A stretch of 64,000 bases of DNA from Desulfovibrio ferrophilus (GCF_003966735.1 NZ_AP017378.1:2562905-2626904); one strand, 5' to 3'; shown: positions 8,841-18,892, counted from the stretch's first letter. The notes: a model not told the origin generated them from the sequence alone. Translations and numbers: made by a program.

Positions 8841-9893
8841 TTAAGAAAACTGAGACAGGAAGCGGGTGTCGTTCTCGAAGAACATGCGCAGGTCACCGAT
8901 GCCGTATTTGAGCATGGCAACTCGCTCCACGCCAAGGCCAAAGGCAAACCCGGTATAAACCTCCGGGTCATACTCCACAGCCTTGAACACTTCGGGATCG
9001 ATCATTCCACAGCCGAGAATCTCCACCCAACCAGTCTGCTTGCAGACTCGGCAGGGAGCGCCTGCAACTTCTCCGGAACCACCGCACATGCAGCAGCTGA
9101 TGTCCACTTCGGCACTAGGCTCGGTGAACGGGAAGAAGCTGGGACGGAAACGCACACGCGTATCCTTGCCGAAAATCTGCTGCAGAAACGAGGTTAACGT
9201 TCCGCGCAGATCGGCCATGGACACTTCATGATCAACCAGGAACCCTTCGATCTGGTGGAACATGGGCGTATGCGTCAGGTCGGAGTCCCGACGATAGACC
9301 TTGCCCGGTGCCACCGCTGCCACGGGGGGCTTGCGCTCCATCATGGTACGGATTTGCAGGGGCGAGGTGTGGGTGCGCAGCACCACATTATCCGTGACAT
9401 ACAGGGTGTCCTGCATATCGCGGGCGGGATGCTCAGGCGCCAGATTCAACGCCTCGAAGTTATACCAGTCGGTCTCGATCTCCGGCCCGCTGACAACCTC
9501 AAACCCAAGCCCGGTAAAGACCTGACAGATCTCTTCCATGACCAGAGTAATGGGATGCAGCGAACCCATGGCAGGGGTGCGCCCGGGCATGGTCGGATCG
9601 AACCGGGACAGGGCAGCGTCGACACCGGCACGGGCCAATTCGGCCTCGCGCGCGGCAAACAGCTCGGTCAACTCCGTTTTCACGGCGTTACCGGCTTTGC
9701 CGACCAACGGCTTGTCCTCAACCGGCAGGTCCTTCAACGTCGCGAGTTTCGCGGCCAGAAGACCCTTTCGGCCCAGATACTTAACCCTGATTTCCTCAAG
9801 CCCGTCACTGTCGGATGCACCAGTCAGTGCATCCTTCAATTCGGGGACAAGGGACTCCAACTCCGTGACGAGAATAGAACCCGCTTCAGACAC
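8841..9893 (-). CDS. pheS: Phenylalanine-tRNA ligase alpha subunit
   Basis: 350 residues. N-terminal helical arm (about 1-95) then the class II catalytic domain. Visible motifs are [21 protein letters not shown], the [17 protein letters not shown] stretch, motif 2 ([21 protein letters not shown]) and motif 3 ([20 protein letters not shown]). It activates phenylalanine as part of the PheST tetramer. The start codon is GTG at 9893, one base past the rplT stop, so translation is probably coupled. A Cys-rich insert (CCMCGGSG...CRVCKQTG) is present, as in many bacterial PheS proteins. Confidence 0.97.
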   Translation of the reverse strand: MSEAGSILVTELESLVPELKDALTGASDSDGLEEIRVKYLGRKGLLAAKLATLKDLPVEDKPLVGKAGNAVKTELTELFAAREAELARAGVDAALSRFDPTMPGRTPAMGSLHPITLVMEEICQVFTGLGFEVVSGPEIETDWYNFEALNLAPEHPARDMQDTLYVTDNVVLRTHTSPLQIRTMMERKPPVAAVAPGKVYRRDSDLTHTPMFHQIEGFLVDHEVSMADLRGTLTSFLQQIFGKDTRVRFRPSFFPFTEPSAEVDISCCMCGGSGEVAGAPCRVCKQTGWVEILGCGMIDPEVFKAVEYDPEVYTGFAFGLGVERVAMLKYGIGDLRMFFENDTRFLSQFS

Positions 9894-9894
9894 T

Positions 9895-10248
9895 CTAGTT
9901 CACCTTGGACTTTGCGATCTCGGCAATCTTGCCGAAGGCCTCTTTGTCACGCACTGCGATGTCAGCCAGAACCTTGCGGTTCAACTCAACACCGGCCTGA
10001 TTCAGGCCGTGAATGAGCTTGGAATAGGACAGACCGTGCATACGCGCAGCAGCGTTGATGCGGATGATCCACAGCTTGCGGAACTCACGCTTACGGACCT
10101 TGCGATCGCGGTAAGCATAGACAAGGGCGCGCTCAACGGTTTCCCGTGCCGTGGTGTACAGCTTGCTGCGAGCACCACGATAGCCCTTGGCCATCTTCAA
10201 ATATTTTTTATGACGCCTCTTGGCGACTTTTCCTCTTTTAATTCTCAT
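9895..10248 (-). CDS. rplT: 50S ribosomal protein L20
   Basis: 117 residues, strongly basic N-terminus ([25 protein letters not shown]). Conserved through [44 protein letters not shown]. It binds 23S rRNA early in large-subunit assembly. In well-studied bacteria L20 also represses its own operon by binding the infC-rpmI-rplT leader. A GGAGG box precedes ATG. It lies 80 nt after rpmI and abuts pheS. Confidence 0.97.
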   Translation of the reverse strand: MRIKRGKVAKRRHKKYLKMAKGYRGARSKLYTTARETVERALVYAYRDRKVRKREFRKLWIIRINAAARMHGLSYSKLIHGLNQAGVELNRKVLADIAVRDKEAFGKIAEIAKSKVN

Positions 10249-10328
10249 CGTTCGTTTCCTCCTTTCGACCTGCGTACCTGGGTCACCCCGGCCTGACAGG
10301 CAGAACGATCAATCAATGAATGGATAAA

Positions 10329-10538
10329 CTACTTTTTCAACGTGGCCTTGGGCACCATGCGGCGCACGGCACTCTCATTGGACTTGTCAACCAAAGTGGC
10401 CTTACCAAGACGGTTCTTACGCTTCTGCGACTTCTTGGTGAGGATGTGACGGAGCCCCTGACGGCGGCGGGAAATCTTGCCCGAGCCGGTCAGCTTGAAA
10501 CGCTTGGCGGCGCTCCTGTTGGTCTTGATCTTGGGCAT
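10329..10538 (-). CDS. rpmI: 50S ribosomal protein L35
   Basis: 69 residues, starting MPKIKTNRSAAKRFKLTGSGK at ATG 10538 with AAGGAG seven bases upstream. The longer open frame upstream is not protein-like. The length and basic composition are typical of L35. It lies between infC and rplT, as in most bacteria. Confidence 0.96.
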   Translation of the reverse strand: MPKIKTNRSAAKRFKLTGSGKISRRRQGLRHILTKKSQKRKNRLGKATLVDKSNESAVRRMVPKATLKK

Positions 10539-10682
10539 AATGCTCTCCTTCAAGTGAATACAATAAACCACAACGACTTTGCTTCGGGCATCCCGAAGCT
10601 CAGGGCGAGCCGAAGCCCTCCCCAAGTATATGCATACCCGCGCGGAGCGCGGTGCTAGCGTCTAAGCTCGGAGAACGAGCGG
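10539..10682 (-). promoter_or_regulatory. Structured infC-rpmI intergenic leader, possible L20 control region
   Basis: The 144-nt spacer can form several hairpins on the minus strand (GCTCG..CGAGC, CCGCGC..GCGCGG and CTTCGGG..CCCGAAG). In E. coli and Bacillus, L20 represses translation by binding a structure here or upstream. That this spacer does the same is inference. Confidence 0.35.
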
Positions 10683-11213
10683 CTACGGCTGCTGCAATTT
10701 GATGGGTGCCAGCAAAAGGCTCATCGTGCGGCCCTCGGAACGCGGCTGCTGCTCGACCTTGGCGAGATCACCCACGGCTTCGACCATGCGCTGCAGGATC
10801 ATCATTCCACGATCCTTGTGCACAATCTCGCGACCCCTGAAGAATACGGTGACCTTCACTCGGTCGCCGCCCTCAAGGAAACGCAGCACGTGCTTCAACT
10901 TGGTGTTGAAGTCGTGATCATCGGTTTTAGGCCTCACCTTGATCTCTTTGATCTGGACCGTGCTCTGCTTTCTACGGGCTTCCTGCTGCTTTTTCTGCAG
11001 CTGGTATTTGTACCTGCCGTAGTCCATGATCTTACACACGGGTGGCCGGGAATTCGGCGCGACTTCCACCAGATCAAGACCCAGATCCATTGCCATCTGC
11101 AATGCATCCTGAGTGGCCATAATGCCCGCTTGCTCGCCGTCGGCCCCGATCACGCGCACTTCGCGCACACGGATCTGCCTGTTACACCGGGATTGGGTAG
11201 CTGCTGAAGCTAT
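10683..11213 (-). CDS. infC: Translation initiation factor IF-3
   Basis: 176 residues if read from AUA at 11213. IF-3 binds the 30S subunit and discriminates initiator tRNA and start codons. The N-domain is clear ([48 protein letters not shown]), then the C-domain ([40 protein letters not shown]-type end). The first standard start codon (GTG, 11168) would delete the conserved NRQIR strand. The frame stays open upstream to a TGA at 11217-11219. The codon AUA at 11213 lies 8 nt after a GGAGGA box, within the 3' end of thrS. Rare AUU/AUC/AUA starts are known for infC and let IF-3 control itself. Family certain; start inferred. Confidence 0.93.
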   Translation of the reverse strand: MASAATQSRCNRQIRVREVRVIGADGEQAGIMATQDALQMAMDLGLDLVEVAPNSRPPVCKIMDYGRYKYQLQKKQQEARRKQSTVQIKEIKVRPKTDDHDFNTKLKHVLRFLEGGDRVKVTVFFRGREIVHKDRGMMILQRMVEAVGDLAKVEQQPRSEGRTMSLLLAPIKLQQP

Positions 11214-13131
11214 AGCTCATTCCTCCTCGTTTGAACGGTTCCTGACACTCGGTCAGTACCATTCCTGCGGCCTCATCAAAAGTTTTAAGGCCGAGATTCT
11301 CGCCCCGCAAACGCACATTCACGCCGCCGGACTCCACTTCCTTGTCCCCTATCACAAAGATATAGGGAATTTTTTGTACTTGCGCTTCACGAACCTTATA
11401 ACCCAATTTCTCATTGCGCAAATCCGCCTCAACACGCACCCCACGTTCACGCAGGGCCGTCAAGGCGGTTTCGGCGAATTCCTTCTGGGCATCGGTCACG
11501 GTCACGATCCGCGCCTGGACTGGTGCCAGCCAGGTGGGGAAGGCTCCGGCATAGTGCTCGGTCAGCACTCCGATGAAGCGTTCGACGGAACCCATGATGG
11601 CCCGATGGACCATAACGGGGCGGTGTCTTTCACCGTCCTCGCCGATGTATACCATGTCAAATCGTTCTGGCAAGGTGAAATCCACCTGAATTGTGGAGCA
11701 CTGCCATTCGCGGCCCAGGCAATCACGCAGCTTGACGTCGATCTTGGGACCATAGAAGGCACCGTCGCCCTCATTGATCTGATACGGCAAACCCATATCA
11801 TCCATGGCGTTCATCAATGCGCTGGTGGCGCGCTCCCAGTCCTCTTCAGAACCAATGGACTTTTCGGGGCGGGTGCTGATTTCCATCATGCACTCGAACT
11901 CGAACAGCCCCATCAGCGCCTGAATCCAGTCCATGACTCCCTTGATCTCGTCATGCAACTGATCCGGACGGCAGATGATGTGGGCATCATCCTGAGTGAA
12001 CTGGCGCACACGCAGCAGGCCGTGCAGCACTCCGGACATCTCGTGGCGATGGACCACGCCGAACTCGAAATATCGCTTGGGCAGATCACGGTAGCTTTTG
12101 AGCCCCGTGTTGTAGATCATCATGTGCGCAACGCAGTTCATGGGCTTGACGCCATAGGGCACATCATCGATCTCCGTGAAATACATGTTCTCACGATAGT
12201 TCTCATAATGGCCCGAGGTCTCCCAAAGCTCGCGCTTCAAAATCTGTGGGGTACGAACAATGTCGTAACCGCGCTTGAGCATCTCGTGGTTCACGAAGTC
12301 CTCAAGAATGGTCCGCAGCAACGCGCCTTTGGGATGCCAGTAGGCCATGCCCGCGCCACCTTCCTCGTGGAAGCTGAACAGATCCAGCGCCGGGCCGAGC
12401 TTGCGATGATCACGCTTCTTGGCCTCTTCCAGCTGATTCAAGTGCTTCTTGAGATCCTTTTCGGAACCAAAGGCCGTGCCGTAGATGCGCTGCAGCATCT
12501 TGTTCTTCTCGTCACCGCGCCAGTAGGCACCGGCCACGGACATCAGCTTGAAGGCCTTCAATTTGCCGGTGGAGGGGATATGGGGACCACGGCAAAGATC
12601 GGTGAACTCACCATGGGCGTAGAGGGAAAACTCCTCACCGCCCAGATCGTCCATGATCTCACCCTTGTAGTGCTCACCCAGGCCTTCGAACAGGGCCTTG
12701 GCCTCGTCCTTGGACACCTCGCTCCGCTCAAAAGGCAGATCACGCCCGACACTGCTCTTCATCTCGGCTTCGATGGCCTCGAGATCATCGGGAGTGAAGG
12801 GACGCTCAAAATCGAAATCGTAGAAGAAGCCGCTCTCGATGGAAGGCCCAATCGTCACCTGCGCATCGGGGAACAACCGCTTCACGGCTTCAGCCATGAT
12901 GTGGGCGGCACTGTGACGGATCACGTCCAGCCCCTGGGGAGTGTCTTCGAACACGGCCTGCAGCTCTGTACAACCGTCGCCAATGGGCCTGGACAGGTCC
13001 AGAATGGTTCCACCACAGTCAGCGGCCACCACCTGTTTGAATTTCTTCTTGGACAATGCCTTACTCAGGACATCACCACAGGTATCACCCGCCTGCGCCT
13101 CGACAACTTCTCCACCAACGGAAATCTGCAC
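11182..13131 (-). CDS. thrS: Threonine-tRNA ligase
   Basis: 649 residues, start GTG at 13131 with CGGGAG seven bases before it. Domains in order: TGS (1-60), tRNA-SAD editing domain (about 65-230; [24 protein letters not shown]), class II catalytic core (about 240-540), anticodon-binding domain (about 545-645). Visible core motifs are [12 protein letters not shown] (zinc-ligand Cys), [28 protein letters not shown] (motif 2) and [20 protein letters not shown] (motif 3). It charges tRNA-Thr and edits mischarged Ser-tRNA. Its last codons contain the infC ribosome site and start. First gene of the translation cluster, preceded by the tRNA-Val terminator. Confidence 0.97.
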   Translation of the reverse strand: MQISVGGEVVEAQAGDTCGDVLSKALSKKKFKQVVAADCGGTILDLSRPIGDGCTELQAVFEDTPQGLDVIRHSAAHIMAEAVKRLFPDAQVTIGPSIESGFFYDFDFERPFTPDDLEAIEAEMKSSVGRDLPFERSEVSKDEAKALFEGLGEHYKGEIMDDLGGEEFSLYAHGEFTDLCRGPHIPSTGKLKAFKLMSVAGAYWRGDEKNKMLQRIYGTAFGSEKDLKKHLNQLEEAKKRDHRKLGPALDLFSFHEEGGAGMAYWHPKGALLRTILEDFVNHEMLKRGYDIVRTPQILKRELWETSGHYENYRENMYFTEIDDVPYGVKPMNCVAHMMIYNTGLKSYRDLPKRYFEFGVVHRHEMSGVLHGLLRVRQFTQDDAHIICRPDQLHDEIKGVMDWIQALMGLFEFECMMEISTRPEKSIGSEEDWERATSALMNAMDDMGLPYQINEGDGAFYGPKIDVKLRDCLGREWQCSTIQVDFTLPERFDMVYIGEDGERHRPVMVHRAIMGSVERFIGVLTEHYAGAFPTWLAPVQARIVTVTDAQKEFAETALTALRERGVRVEADLRNEKLGYKVREAQVQKIPYIFVIGDKEVESGGVNVRLRGENLGLKTFDEAAGMVLTECQEPFKRGGMSYSFSSYPIPV

Positions 13132-13190
13132 GAATCGTCTCCCGATGTAGTTTCCTTATTATAGGAGCCTGACCTTCCAAATCCATAAAA

Positions 13191-13214
13191 CAAATAGGGA
13201 GGCCAAAGCCTCCC
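13191..13214 (-). terminator. Terminator after tRNA-Val
   Basis: Stem GGGAGGC/GCCTCCC (13197-13214) followed on the minus strand by TATTTGTTTTAT. It separates tRNA-Val from thrS. Confidence 0.75.
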
Positions 13215-13231
13215 TTGATAATCAGAAAAAA

Positions 13232-13306
13232 TGGTAGGCCCGAGCAGATTTGAACTGCTGACCCCTTGCGTGTCAAGCAAGTGCTCTCCCCCTGAGCTAC
13301 GGGCCT
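13232..13306 (-). tRNA. tRNA-Val(GAC)
   Basis: 75-nt cloverleaf: acceptor stem AGGCCCG/CGGGCCT, anticodon stem CTTGC/GCAAG, loop TTGACAC with anticodon GAC, T loop GTTCAAATC, discriminator A and encoded CCA. Confidence 0.93.
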
Positions 13307-13481
13307 ACCCTGCGTTTGGGAAGAGAATCTATATTGCCCTAGGCCACGGGTGTCAAGAAGATATCTGCCTTTTTTTCCAACACCACAAGAACAGGCCACA
13401 CAGGAAGCTCCAATGCTCCCGGCAGGCGTTGCCAACCTGTCGGTGCCATTGTACCTTTGTGAACATTCATTAGGAGTGCCC

Positions 13482-14177
13482 ATGCCGCAGAAACAACCAC
13501 CACTATTTTCCGTCATCACCCCCAGCCGTGGGAATCGTCCTCTGGCCCTGGCCCAGGCCATTGCCAGTGTCGACGCCGCAGCAGCTTACGCCATTGCAGA
13601 ACTGCCTCCCGCAGGAGTCGAGATGCTTGTGGGCTTTGACGGAGTCAAAGGCCAGCGCACCAGCCCAGATGGTCATCCCGCACCGGATTACGTCCGCTTC
13701 TTCGACCTGCCCCATGACGGCAACTTCGGCAACGCCATTCGCGACACCCTGCTCCGGGCAGCGCGAGGCCGATTCGTGCTCTTCGTGGATGATGACAACG
13801 CCCTGACCCCAGAGGCCTTCAGCCTGTATCTCCAAGGCCTGGAATACGAGATGCAGGTTGGGCGCATCGATGTCAGCCGGGCCTTTGACAAGCCTTTCCT
13901 GCCCGAAGACGCCCCTGGCAGGGAGTTGGTCCGCCAAGGCAACATCGACCCCTTGTGTCTGTGCCTGTCCCGCGAACTGATCACCATTCGCTGTGGAGGT
14001 TGGCAGGGTGAAGGCGGCTATGAATCCGACTACCTGAACATCCTGCGCTATGCCCGACGCGCCCGATCCATCCGCAGGATTGACCAACTTGTGGGCATCT
14101 ACGATGCCGGATGCGGACTGGACGACACCGGATTCAACTCCAGACAGCTCAAGCAGACGGACAGGAAAACGACATGA
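13482..14177 (+). CDS. Glycosyltransferase family 2-like protein
   Basis: 231 residues from ATG at 13482 (TAGGAG six bases upstream). The N-terminus PPLFSVITPSRGNRPLALAQAIASV is the nucleotide-binding opening of GT-A folds. FVLFVDDDNALTPEAF supplies the DDD metal/sugar-binding motif near residue 103. The protein is short and has no membrane helix, so it acts in the cytosol on a nucleotide-sugar. It overlaps the next gene by ATGA, and the two are presumably made together to add and then acylate a sugar. Acceptor and donor are unknown. Confidence 0.75.
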   Translation: MPQKQPPLFSVITPSRGNRPLALAQAIASVDAAAAYAIAELPPAGVEMLVGFDGVKGQRTSPDGHPAPDYVRFFDLPHDGNFGNAIRDTLLRAARGRFVLFVDDDNALTPEAFSLYLQGLEYEMQVGRIDVSRAFDKPFLPEDAPGRELVRQGNIDPLCLCLSRELITIRCGGWQGEGGYESDYLNILRYARRARSIRRIDQLVGIYDAGCGLDDTGFNSRQLKQTDRKTT

Positions 14178-14791
14178 GCGACCATATCCACCTCGCCATG
14201 CGCGGCGAAGACAACGAAATCCAGCACAGGGACTGCGACTTCGACAACGTCACTCTTGACATCATCGGCAATGACAACACCATTATCTTCGGTCGCTATG
14301 CCCGCCTCAGAAACACAACGCTGACCCTGCGCGGCAGTGGCCATCGCATCCATATCGGGGCTCATTGCGAAATCGAGGCCCTCAACCTGCGCCTGCTCCA
14401 CGGCAAAGGATTGTTTGCAGTGGGGGATGGCAGCTTCATTCTGGAGATGGAAGCCAGCATTTTCGAAGGAACCCGCTGCACTCTGGGGCGCGACTGTCTG
14501 GTTTCACGCGGTGTCACCATTGCCACAGGTGACGCCCACTCCATTCTGGACACGGAAACAGGCCAGCGGCTGAACCCCTCTGACGACATTACCATAGGGG
14601 ATCATGTCTGGCTGGGGCTGGAGGCCATGCTTCTCAAAGGGGCAACCATCGGAGCAGACTGCGTGATCGGAGCCAGAGCCGTTGTGACCGGGAACATCCC
14701 CTCAGGAAGCCTGGCTGCAGGGGCACCGGCCAAGGCCTTGCGCCAAGGCATCACCTGGGACCGCGAACTGATCCCCATGGCAAAAAAATAA
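14174..14791 (+). CDS. Hexapeptide-repeat acyltransferase (O-acetyltransferase type)
   Basis: 205 residues. The ATG overlaps the glycosyltransferase stop (ATGA). The repeating hydrophobic-hexapeptide pattern (NDNTIIFGRYARLRNT, HRIHIGAHCEIE, IFEGTRCTLGRDCLVSRGVTIATGD) predicts a left-handed beta helix. The C-terminal part has DDITIGDHVWLGLEAMLLKGATIG and NIPSGSLAAGAPAKALR, typical of the sugar O-acetyltransferases (CatB/NodL type). The active-site His would be in GDAHSILD or GDHVWLG. It probably acetylates a sugar laid down by the neighbouring transferase; this is inference from coupling. Confidence 0.8.
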   Translation: MSDHIHLAMRGEDNEIQHRDCDFDNVTLDIIGNDNTIIFGRYARLRNTTLTLRGSGHRIHIGAHCEIEALNLRLLHGKGLFAVGDGSFILEMEASIFEGTRCTLGRDCLVSRGVTIATGDAHSILDTETGQRLNPSDDITIGDHVWLGLEAMLLKGATIGADCVIGARAVVTGNIPSGSLAAGAPAKALRQGITWDRELIPMAKK

Positions 14792-14900
14792 TTCATCTCC
14801 ATCGCGCGGCACTGGACAAAACATCAATCCGGCCTTAGTTGCTGCACGTTGGCAACGACAAAGACATATAAGCTCTTTCGAATGAGCAAGGAGATTCACT

Positions 14901-15173
14901 ATGGATATTGCAACCGATCGCAAATGCCCCCACTGCGGAGAAATTCTGCTGCCCTGGGAAGGACCACCGGAGACCGGATGGGGTATCATCCTGGTCTGCA
15001 ACAACAACCAGTGTCCACACTTCAGTTGCTCCAATGAGACCGTGGCTCAGTACCAGCCCGAATCCAAACTCGGATTCCGCTATGCCGAAGACCCGGTCAA
15101 CAACTATGCCTCCTTCAATCTGGCCGCATACTGTGGCGCCACCTTCATGGACCTGGCGAAACAGAATCAATAA
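14901..15173 (+). CDS. Small zinc-ribbon protein
   Basis: 90 residues with AAGGAG nine bases before ATG. Residues 8-43 contain a Cys4 ribbon: CPHCGEI (pair 1) and CNNNQCPHFSC (pair 2 plus an extra Cys). A conserved-looking acidic and aromatic tail follows (YQPESKLGFRYAEDPVNNYASFN). There is no signal peptide or helix-turn-helix. The paired CxxC knuckles predict one bound zinc. I do not recognise the family and assign no function. A terminator follows. Confidence 0.7.
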   Translation: MDIATDRKCPHCGEILLPWEGPPETGWGIILVCNNNQCPHFSCSNETVAQYQPESKLGFRYAEDPVNNYASFNLAAYCGATFMDLAKQNQ

Positions 15174-15194
15174 CGGCGAAAGACTCCATTTTTT

Positions 15195-15228
15195 CAGGCC
15201 TGCAGCTCCGGTTGCGGGCCTGATTTTT
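15195..15228 (+). terminator. Intrinsic terminator after the zinc-ribbon gene
   Basis: Stem CAGGCC..GGGCCTG (15195-15222, with internal mismatches) followed by TTTTT at 15224-15228. Confidence 0.7.
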
Positions 15229-15283
15229 CGCCCCCTGTCTTCCACCTTGTCTATTCCAAAGCCGATCGTTATAGTCAGCATCT

Positions 15284-18200
15284 ATGCCACGCCCTGTCTC
15301 CCCCTTTAAACCGACCACACAACGCCACTATCTCCTGCTCCATGGCGTGGGGCTGCTACTGCTGTTCCTGATCTTCTGGACGCTCAATCTCTGGACCGAC
15401 CGTCGGGCCGTCATCCGCCATGAGGCCATCTTCAACGAGCAGCAATCCCTTCAGGTACAGCTGGCCGCTCAGGCCATGCACTCGCGCATGAACGAGGTTT
15501 TTTCCGCGCTGGAAATCTACACCCAGTATTCTTTTCCCGAGCTTGAACGCGGGCTGCGAGACGTCTCCTCCATCCAGACCCTGCTGGACACCACCACTGT
15601 CAACATCCCAACCCTGCTTACCCTGGCCTATCTTGATGCCCCGGATTCCATTGTCGCCCAATCGGGCGGCAAGGCTGCAGGAGGAAAAGCGACCCGGCTC
15701 CTTCTCGACTGGTCCGAAAAGTATTGGTCCACCTTTTCAGATGGCCGCGCCCTGCCCCTTGTCCCTCCGCTTCATGCATCCCGGGATATCCAGGCCATGG
15801 GGCTTTTCTACCCCGTCCTGGTTGATGGCAAATTCAGAGGGATTCTCACCGGCATCGTCGATCTGGGCACCGTCATCAGAACACACATCGCCCCATTGCG
15901 CTCTGGCCAGCATGGAGCCGCCTTCATCCTTGGCAGCACAGGGCAGGTTCTGTTCGACCATGAGGCGCAACTCATCGGGCGAAACGTCTTTGACGGGCTC
16001 CACGCCAGTCACCCCGAAGTCCTGGAAATAGATACGCGCATGCTCTCCGAGCCTTCCGGAACCGGAAGTTATTCCTACATCCTGCGCCAAGATGGTCCAC
16101 CCACCCGCAAGCTTGTCGCTTGGCGAACTGCCCACTTTGGCGACCAATCCATCATCATCGCCCTGTCCGCCCCGGACACCGAAGTCAATGCCTCCATGAC
16201 TGCCATTCGCCATGAGCGTCATATCATCGGAGCCCTTTTGCTGCTGTGCCTTGCAGGCATGAGTTTCCTCACCTACCGCAAGGCAGTGCAGCCAGACATC
16301 CAGGCCAGCCACCGACGGCTTCTGGACATAGTCGAATTCCTGCCGGACCCGACGTTCGTCATTGACCATGAAGGTCGGGTTATTGCCTGGAACCGGGCCA
16401 TTGCCGCCATGACCGGCTTCAAGGCCAAAAACATGCTTGGTAAAGGCAATTTTGAATACGCGGTCCCTTTTTACGGAGAACGGCGCCCCGGCCTGATTGA
16501 CCTGGTGGGTAAAGACTACACCGAGCTGATCGGCCGGTATCATTCCGTCACACGTGACGGCCACGCCATTTACGCCGAGACATTCGTCCCCAACGCGTAT
16601 GCAGGCAAAGGCGCTCACGTCTGGGCCACGGCTTCCCAACTTCTGGACAATAACGGCAATGTCGTGGGTGGTATCGAGTCCATCCGCGATATTACGCACC
16701 GCAAGGTTGCAGAGCAGCAAATCCGCGAAAGCGAGGAGCGCTACGCTCTGGCCGTGCAGGGGGCCAACGACGGCATCTGGGACTGGAATCTGGAAACGAG
16801 CAGCATCTATCTGTCCCCGCGCTGCAAGCAGATTCTCGGGTATAGTGACGAGGAATTCGAGAGCATTCCCGGTCACTGGCAATCCCACGTGCATCACGAC
16901 GACGTGGAACAAATCAACAGTGCCGAGGAAGCCGTCATCGAAGGTCGCGAGGACTCCTTTGCCGTGGAATATCGTGTCCGCCGCAGGGATGGCAGTTATC
17001 ACTGGGTCCTGGACAGAGGTACCGGCGTCGTGGATGACGACGGTCAAACCACGCGAATTCTGGGTGCCATCTCAGACATCAACACCCGCAAGGAAAACGA
17101 AACCGTCTCCGCCATCATGTTGGCCATGTCCAGTGCGGTCACCACCACACGAGATCTGAAAACACTCTATGCCGCGGTGCACGCCATTCTCATTGAACAC
17201 ATCGGAGCCGAAACCTTTTATATTGCCCTTGTGGACACGGAACGCGACCTGATCGACTTCGTTTACGCCAAGGACCAGGAACACGGCATCCCCTGGGAGC
17301 CCGTCGCCATCAGTTCCCTGAAGGGGAAAAGCCTGACCCTGGCGGTTTTCAACCAGGCCAAACCCCTGATCATGAACCGTGAGCAGCAGTTGAAATTCGG
17401 CGTCATGGGAGCCCCCGCAGAAGTCTGGATGGGCGTCCCTCTGATCATCAAGGACAAGGTCATCGGCGTGATGGCGGTCAATGATTATGAGGACCCCAAC
17501 CGCTACAGCGAAAAAGATCTGCGCCTGTTGTCTTCAGTCTCCGAACAGGTGGCTCTGGGCATCGAACGCAATATGAATGAGGAGCAGCTCACTCACCAGG
17601 CCCTACATGACGACCTGACGAGCCTGCCCAACAGAGCCCTGTTCATGGAGCGCCTGGGACGAGCCATTCGGCGCTCCGAACGCCGCACGGACTACCGCTT
17701 TGCCGTGGTCATGATGGATCTGGATCGATTCAAGATCATCAACGACAGCCACGGGCACCTGACCGGTGACGAGGTCCTCAAGGAAACGGCCCGACGCATC
17801 GCCCCCGTACTGCGTTCAGTGGACACCCTGGCTCGTCTGGGAGGCGATGAATTCGCCATTCTACTGGAGGAATTCGACAAACCACAGCAGGTCGTTCACA
17901 TCGTGCGCCGCATTCAGGAGTCTGTCTCCGCCTCCATCATGGTGGGAGATCACGAGCTACGCACCACAGCCAGTGTCGGCATCGTCATCAAAACCGAGGA
18001 CTACGCCAGCTCCGAAGAACTGCTGCGGGACTCGGATATCGCCATGTACCAGGCCAAGCAGCAGGGCAAGGGGTTGTTCCGGGTCTTCAACCGCACCATG
18101 CACCTTGCCGCCATGGCGGCCATGGCCCTGGAACACGACCTCGAGCGGGCACTGGCTGCCAGAGAATTCAAACTCCAGTATCAACCGATTTTCGACGCCC

Positions 18201-18892
18201 AAACCAGAGCCCTGAGCGGATTCGAGGCCTTGATCCGTTGGCATCACCCCGAACGCGGTCCGATATCCCCTGCGGAATTCATCCCCGTAGCCGAAGAGAC
18301 AGGCATCATCATCCCCATCGGGCAATGGGTCCTCAAACAGGCCTGCGCCACCATGGCCGAATGGCTCACGCTCCCCGGCTCCAACGAGGGGTTGACCATC
18401 TCGGTCAACCTGTCCGCCAAACAGGCCTCGCACACCAACCTGCTGGCCATGGTGCGCCGGACATTGCACCAGACGAATCTTCCACCTCATCGCCTGAAGC
18501 TGGAACTCACGGAAACCGCTGTCATGGAATCGCCGGACGCTTCGCAGATGATTCTGGAGCGATTGAAAGTTCTGGGGGTGCAGCTGGCCATTGATGACTT
18601 TGGCACCGGCTACTCTTCCCTGTCGCATCTGTCGCGACTGCCCATGGATTCCCTGAAGATCGACCATTCATTCATTGTGGATCTGCTCGAGACCGAGGAA
18701 AACAAGGAAATCGTCAAGGCCATCGTGGTCCTGGCCCAGGCGCTGGAGCTTGAAGTCGTCGCAGAAGGGGTGGAAAATGAAGCTCAACTGGAACAGGTCA
18801 GGCAATTAGGCTGCAACATGGTGCAGGGATTCCACCTGGGCCGGCCCATGGACGAGGTCGACGCCCGGGCTCTGCTGTCTCAGCACTCGTAA
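15284..18892 (+). CDS. dCACHE-PAS-PAS-GAF-GGDEF-EAL cyclic-di-GMP enzyme
   Basis: 1202 residues. TM helix about 18-37, a periplasmic dCACHE sensor (about 40-310), a second TM (about 312-330), two PAS domains (about 340-455 and 485-600), a GAF domain (about 610-770), GGDEF (about 775-935) and EAL (about 950-1195). The cyclase site GGDEF is intact (853-857) and an RxxD product-inhibition site (Arg844-Asp847) sits exactly five residues upstream. The phosphodiesterase motif is EAL at 981-983 (FEALIRWHHPERGP), and the DDFGTGYSSLSHL and LEVVAEGVE motifs are present. It should both make and break c-di-GMP in response to an external ligand. No clear ribosome site precedes the ATG. Dominant activity cannot be told. 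Confidence 0.92.
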   Translation: MPRPVSPFKPTTQRHYLLLHGVGLLLLFLIFWTLNLWTDRRAVIRHEAIFNEQQSLQVQLAAQAMHSRMNEVFSALEIYTQYSFPELERGLRDVSSIQTLLDTTTVNIPTLLTLAYLDAPDSIVAQSGGKAAGGKATRLLLDWSEKYWSTFSDGRALPLVPPLHASRDIQAMGLFYPVLVDGKFRGILTGIVDLGTVIRTHIAPLRSGQHGAAFILGSTGQVLFDHEAQLIGRNVFDGLHASHPEVLEIDTRMLSEPSGTGSYSYILRQDGPPTRKLVAWRTAHFGDQSIIIALSAPDTEVNASMTAIRHERHIIGALLLLCLAGMSFLTYRKAVQPDIQASHRRLLDIVEFLPDPTFVIDHEGRVIAWNRAIAAMTGFKAKNMLGKGNFEYAVPFYGERRPGLIDLVGKDYTELIGRYHSVTRDGHAIYAETFVPNAYAGKGAHVWATASQLLDNNGNVVGGIESIRDITHRKVAEQQIRESEERYALAVQGANDGIWDWNLETSSIYLSPRCKQILGYSDEEFESIPGHWQSHVHHDDVEQINSAEEAVIEGREDSFAVEYRVRRRDGSYHWVLDRGTGVVDDDGQTTRILGAISDINTRKENETVSAIMLAMSSAVTTTRDLKTLYAAVHAILIEHIGAETFYIALVDTERDLIDFVYAKDQEHGIPWEPVAISSLKGKSLTLAVFNQAKPLIMNREQQLKFGVMGAPAEVWMGVPLIIKDKVIGVMAVNDYEDPNRYSEKDLRLLSSVSEQVALGIERNMNEEQLTHQALHDDLTSLPNRALFMERLGRAIRRSERRTDYRFAVVMMDLDRFKIINDSHGHLTGDEVLKETARRIAPVLRSVDTLARLGGDEFAILLEEFDKPQQVVHIVRRIQESVSASIMVGDHELRTTASVGIVIKTEDYASSEELLRDSDIAMYQAKQQGKGLFRVFNRTMHLAAMAAMALEHDLERALAAREFKLQYQPIFDAQTRALSGFEALIRWHHPERGPISPAEFIPVAEETGIIIPIGQWVLKQACATMAEWLTLPGSNEGLTISVNLSAKQASHTNLLAMVRRTLHQTNLPPHRLKLELTETAVMESPDASQMILERLKVLGVQLAIDDFGTGYSSLSHLSRLPMDSLKIDHSFIVDLLETEENKEIVKAIVVLAQALELEVVAEGVENEAQLEQVRQLGCNMVQGFHLGRPMDEVDARALLSQHS

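Noticed and set aside
11113-13164. 683-codon open frame on the plus strand across thrS
   Set aside because: It is the antisense shadow of thrS, whose protein has all class II synthetase motifs. The shadow is rich in His/Gln and has no domain.
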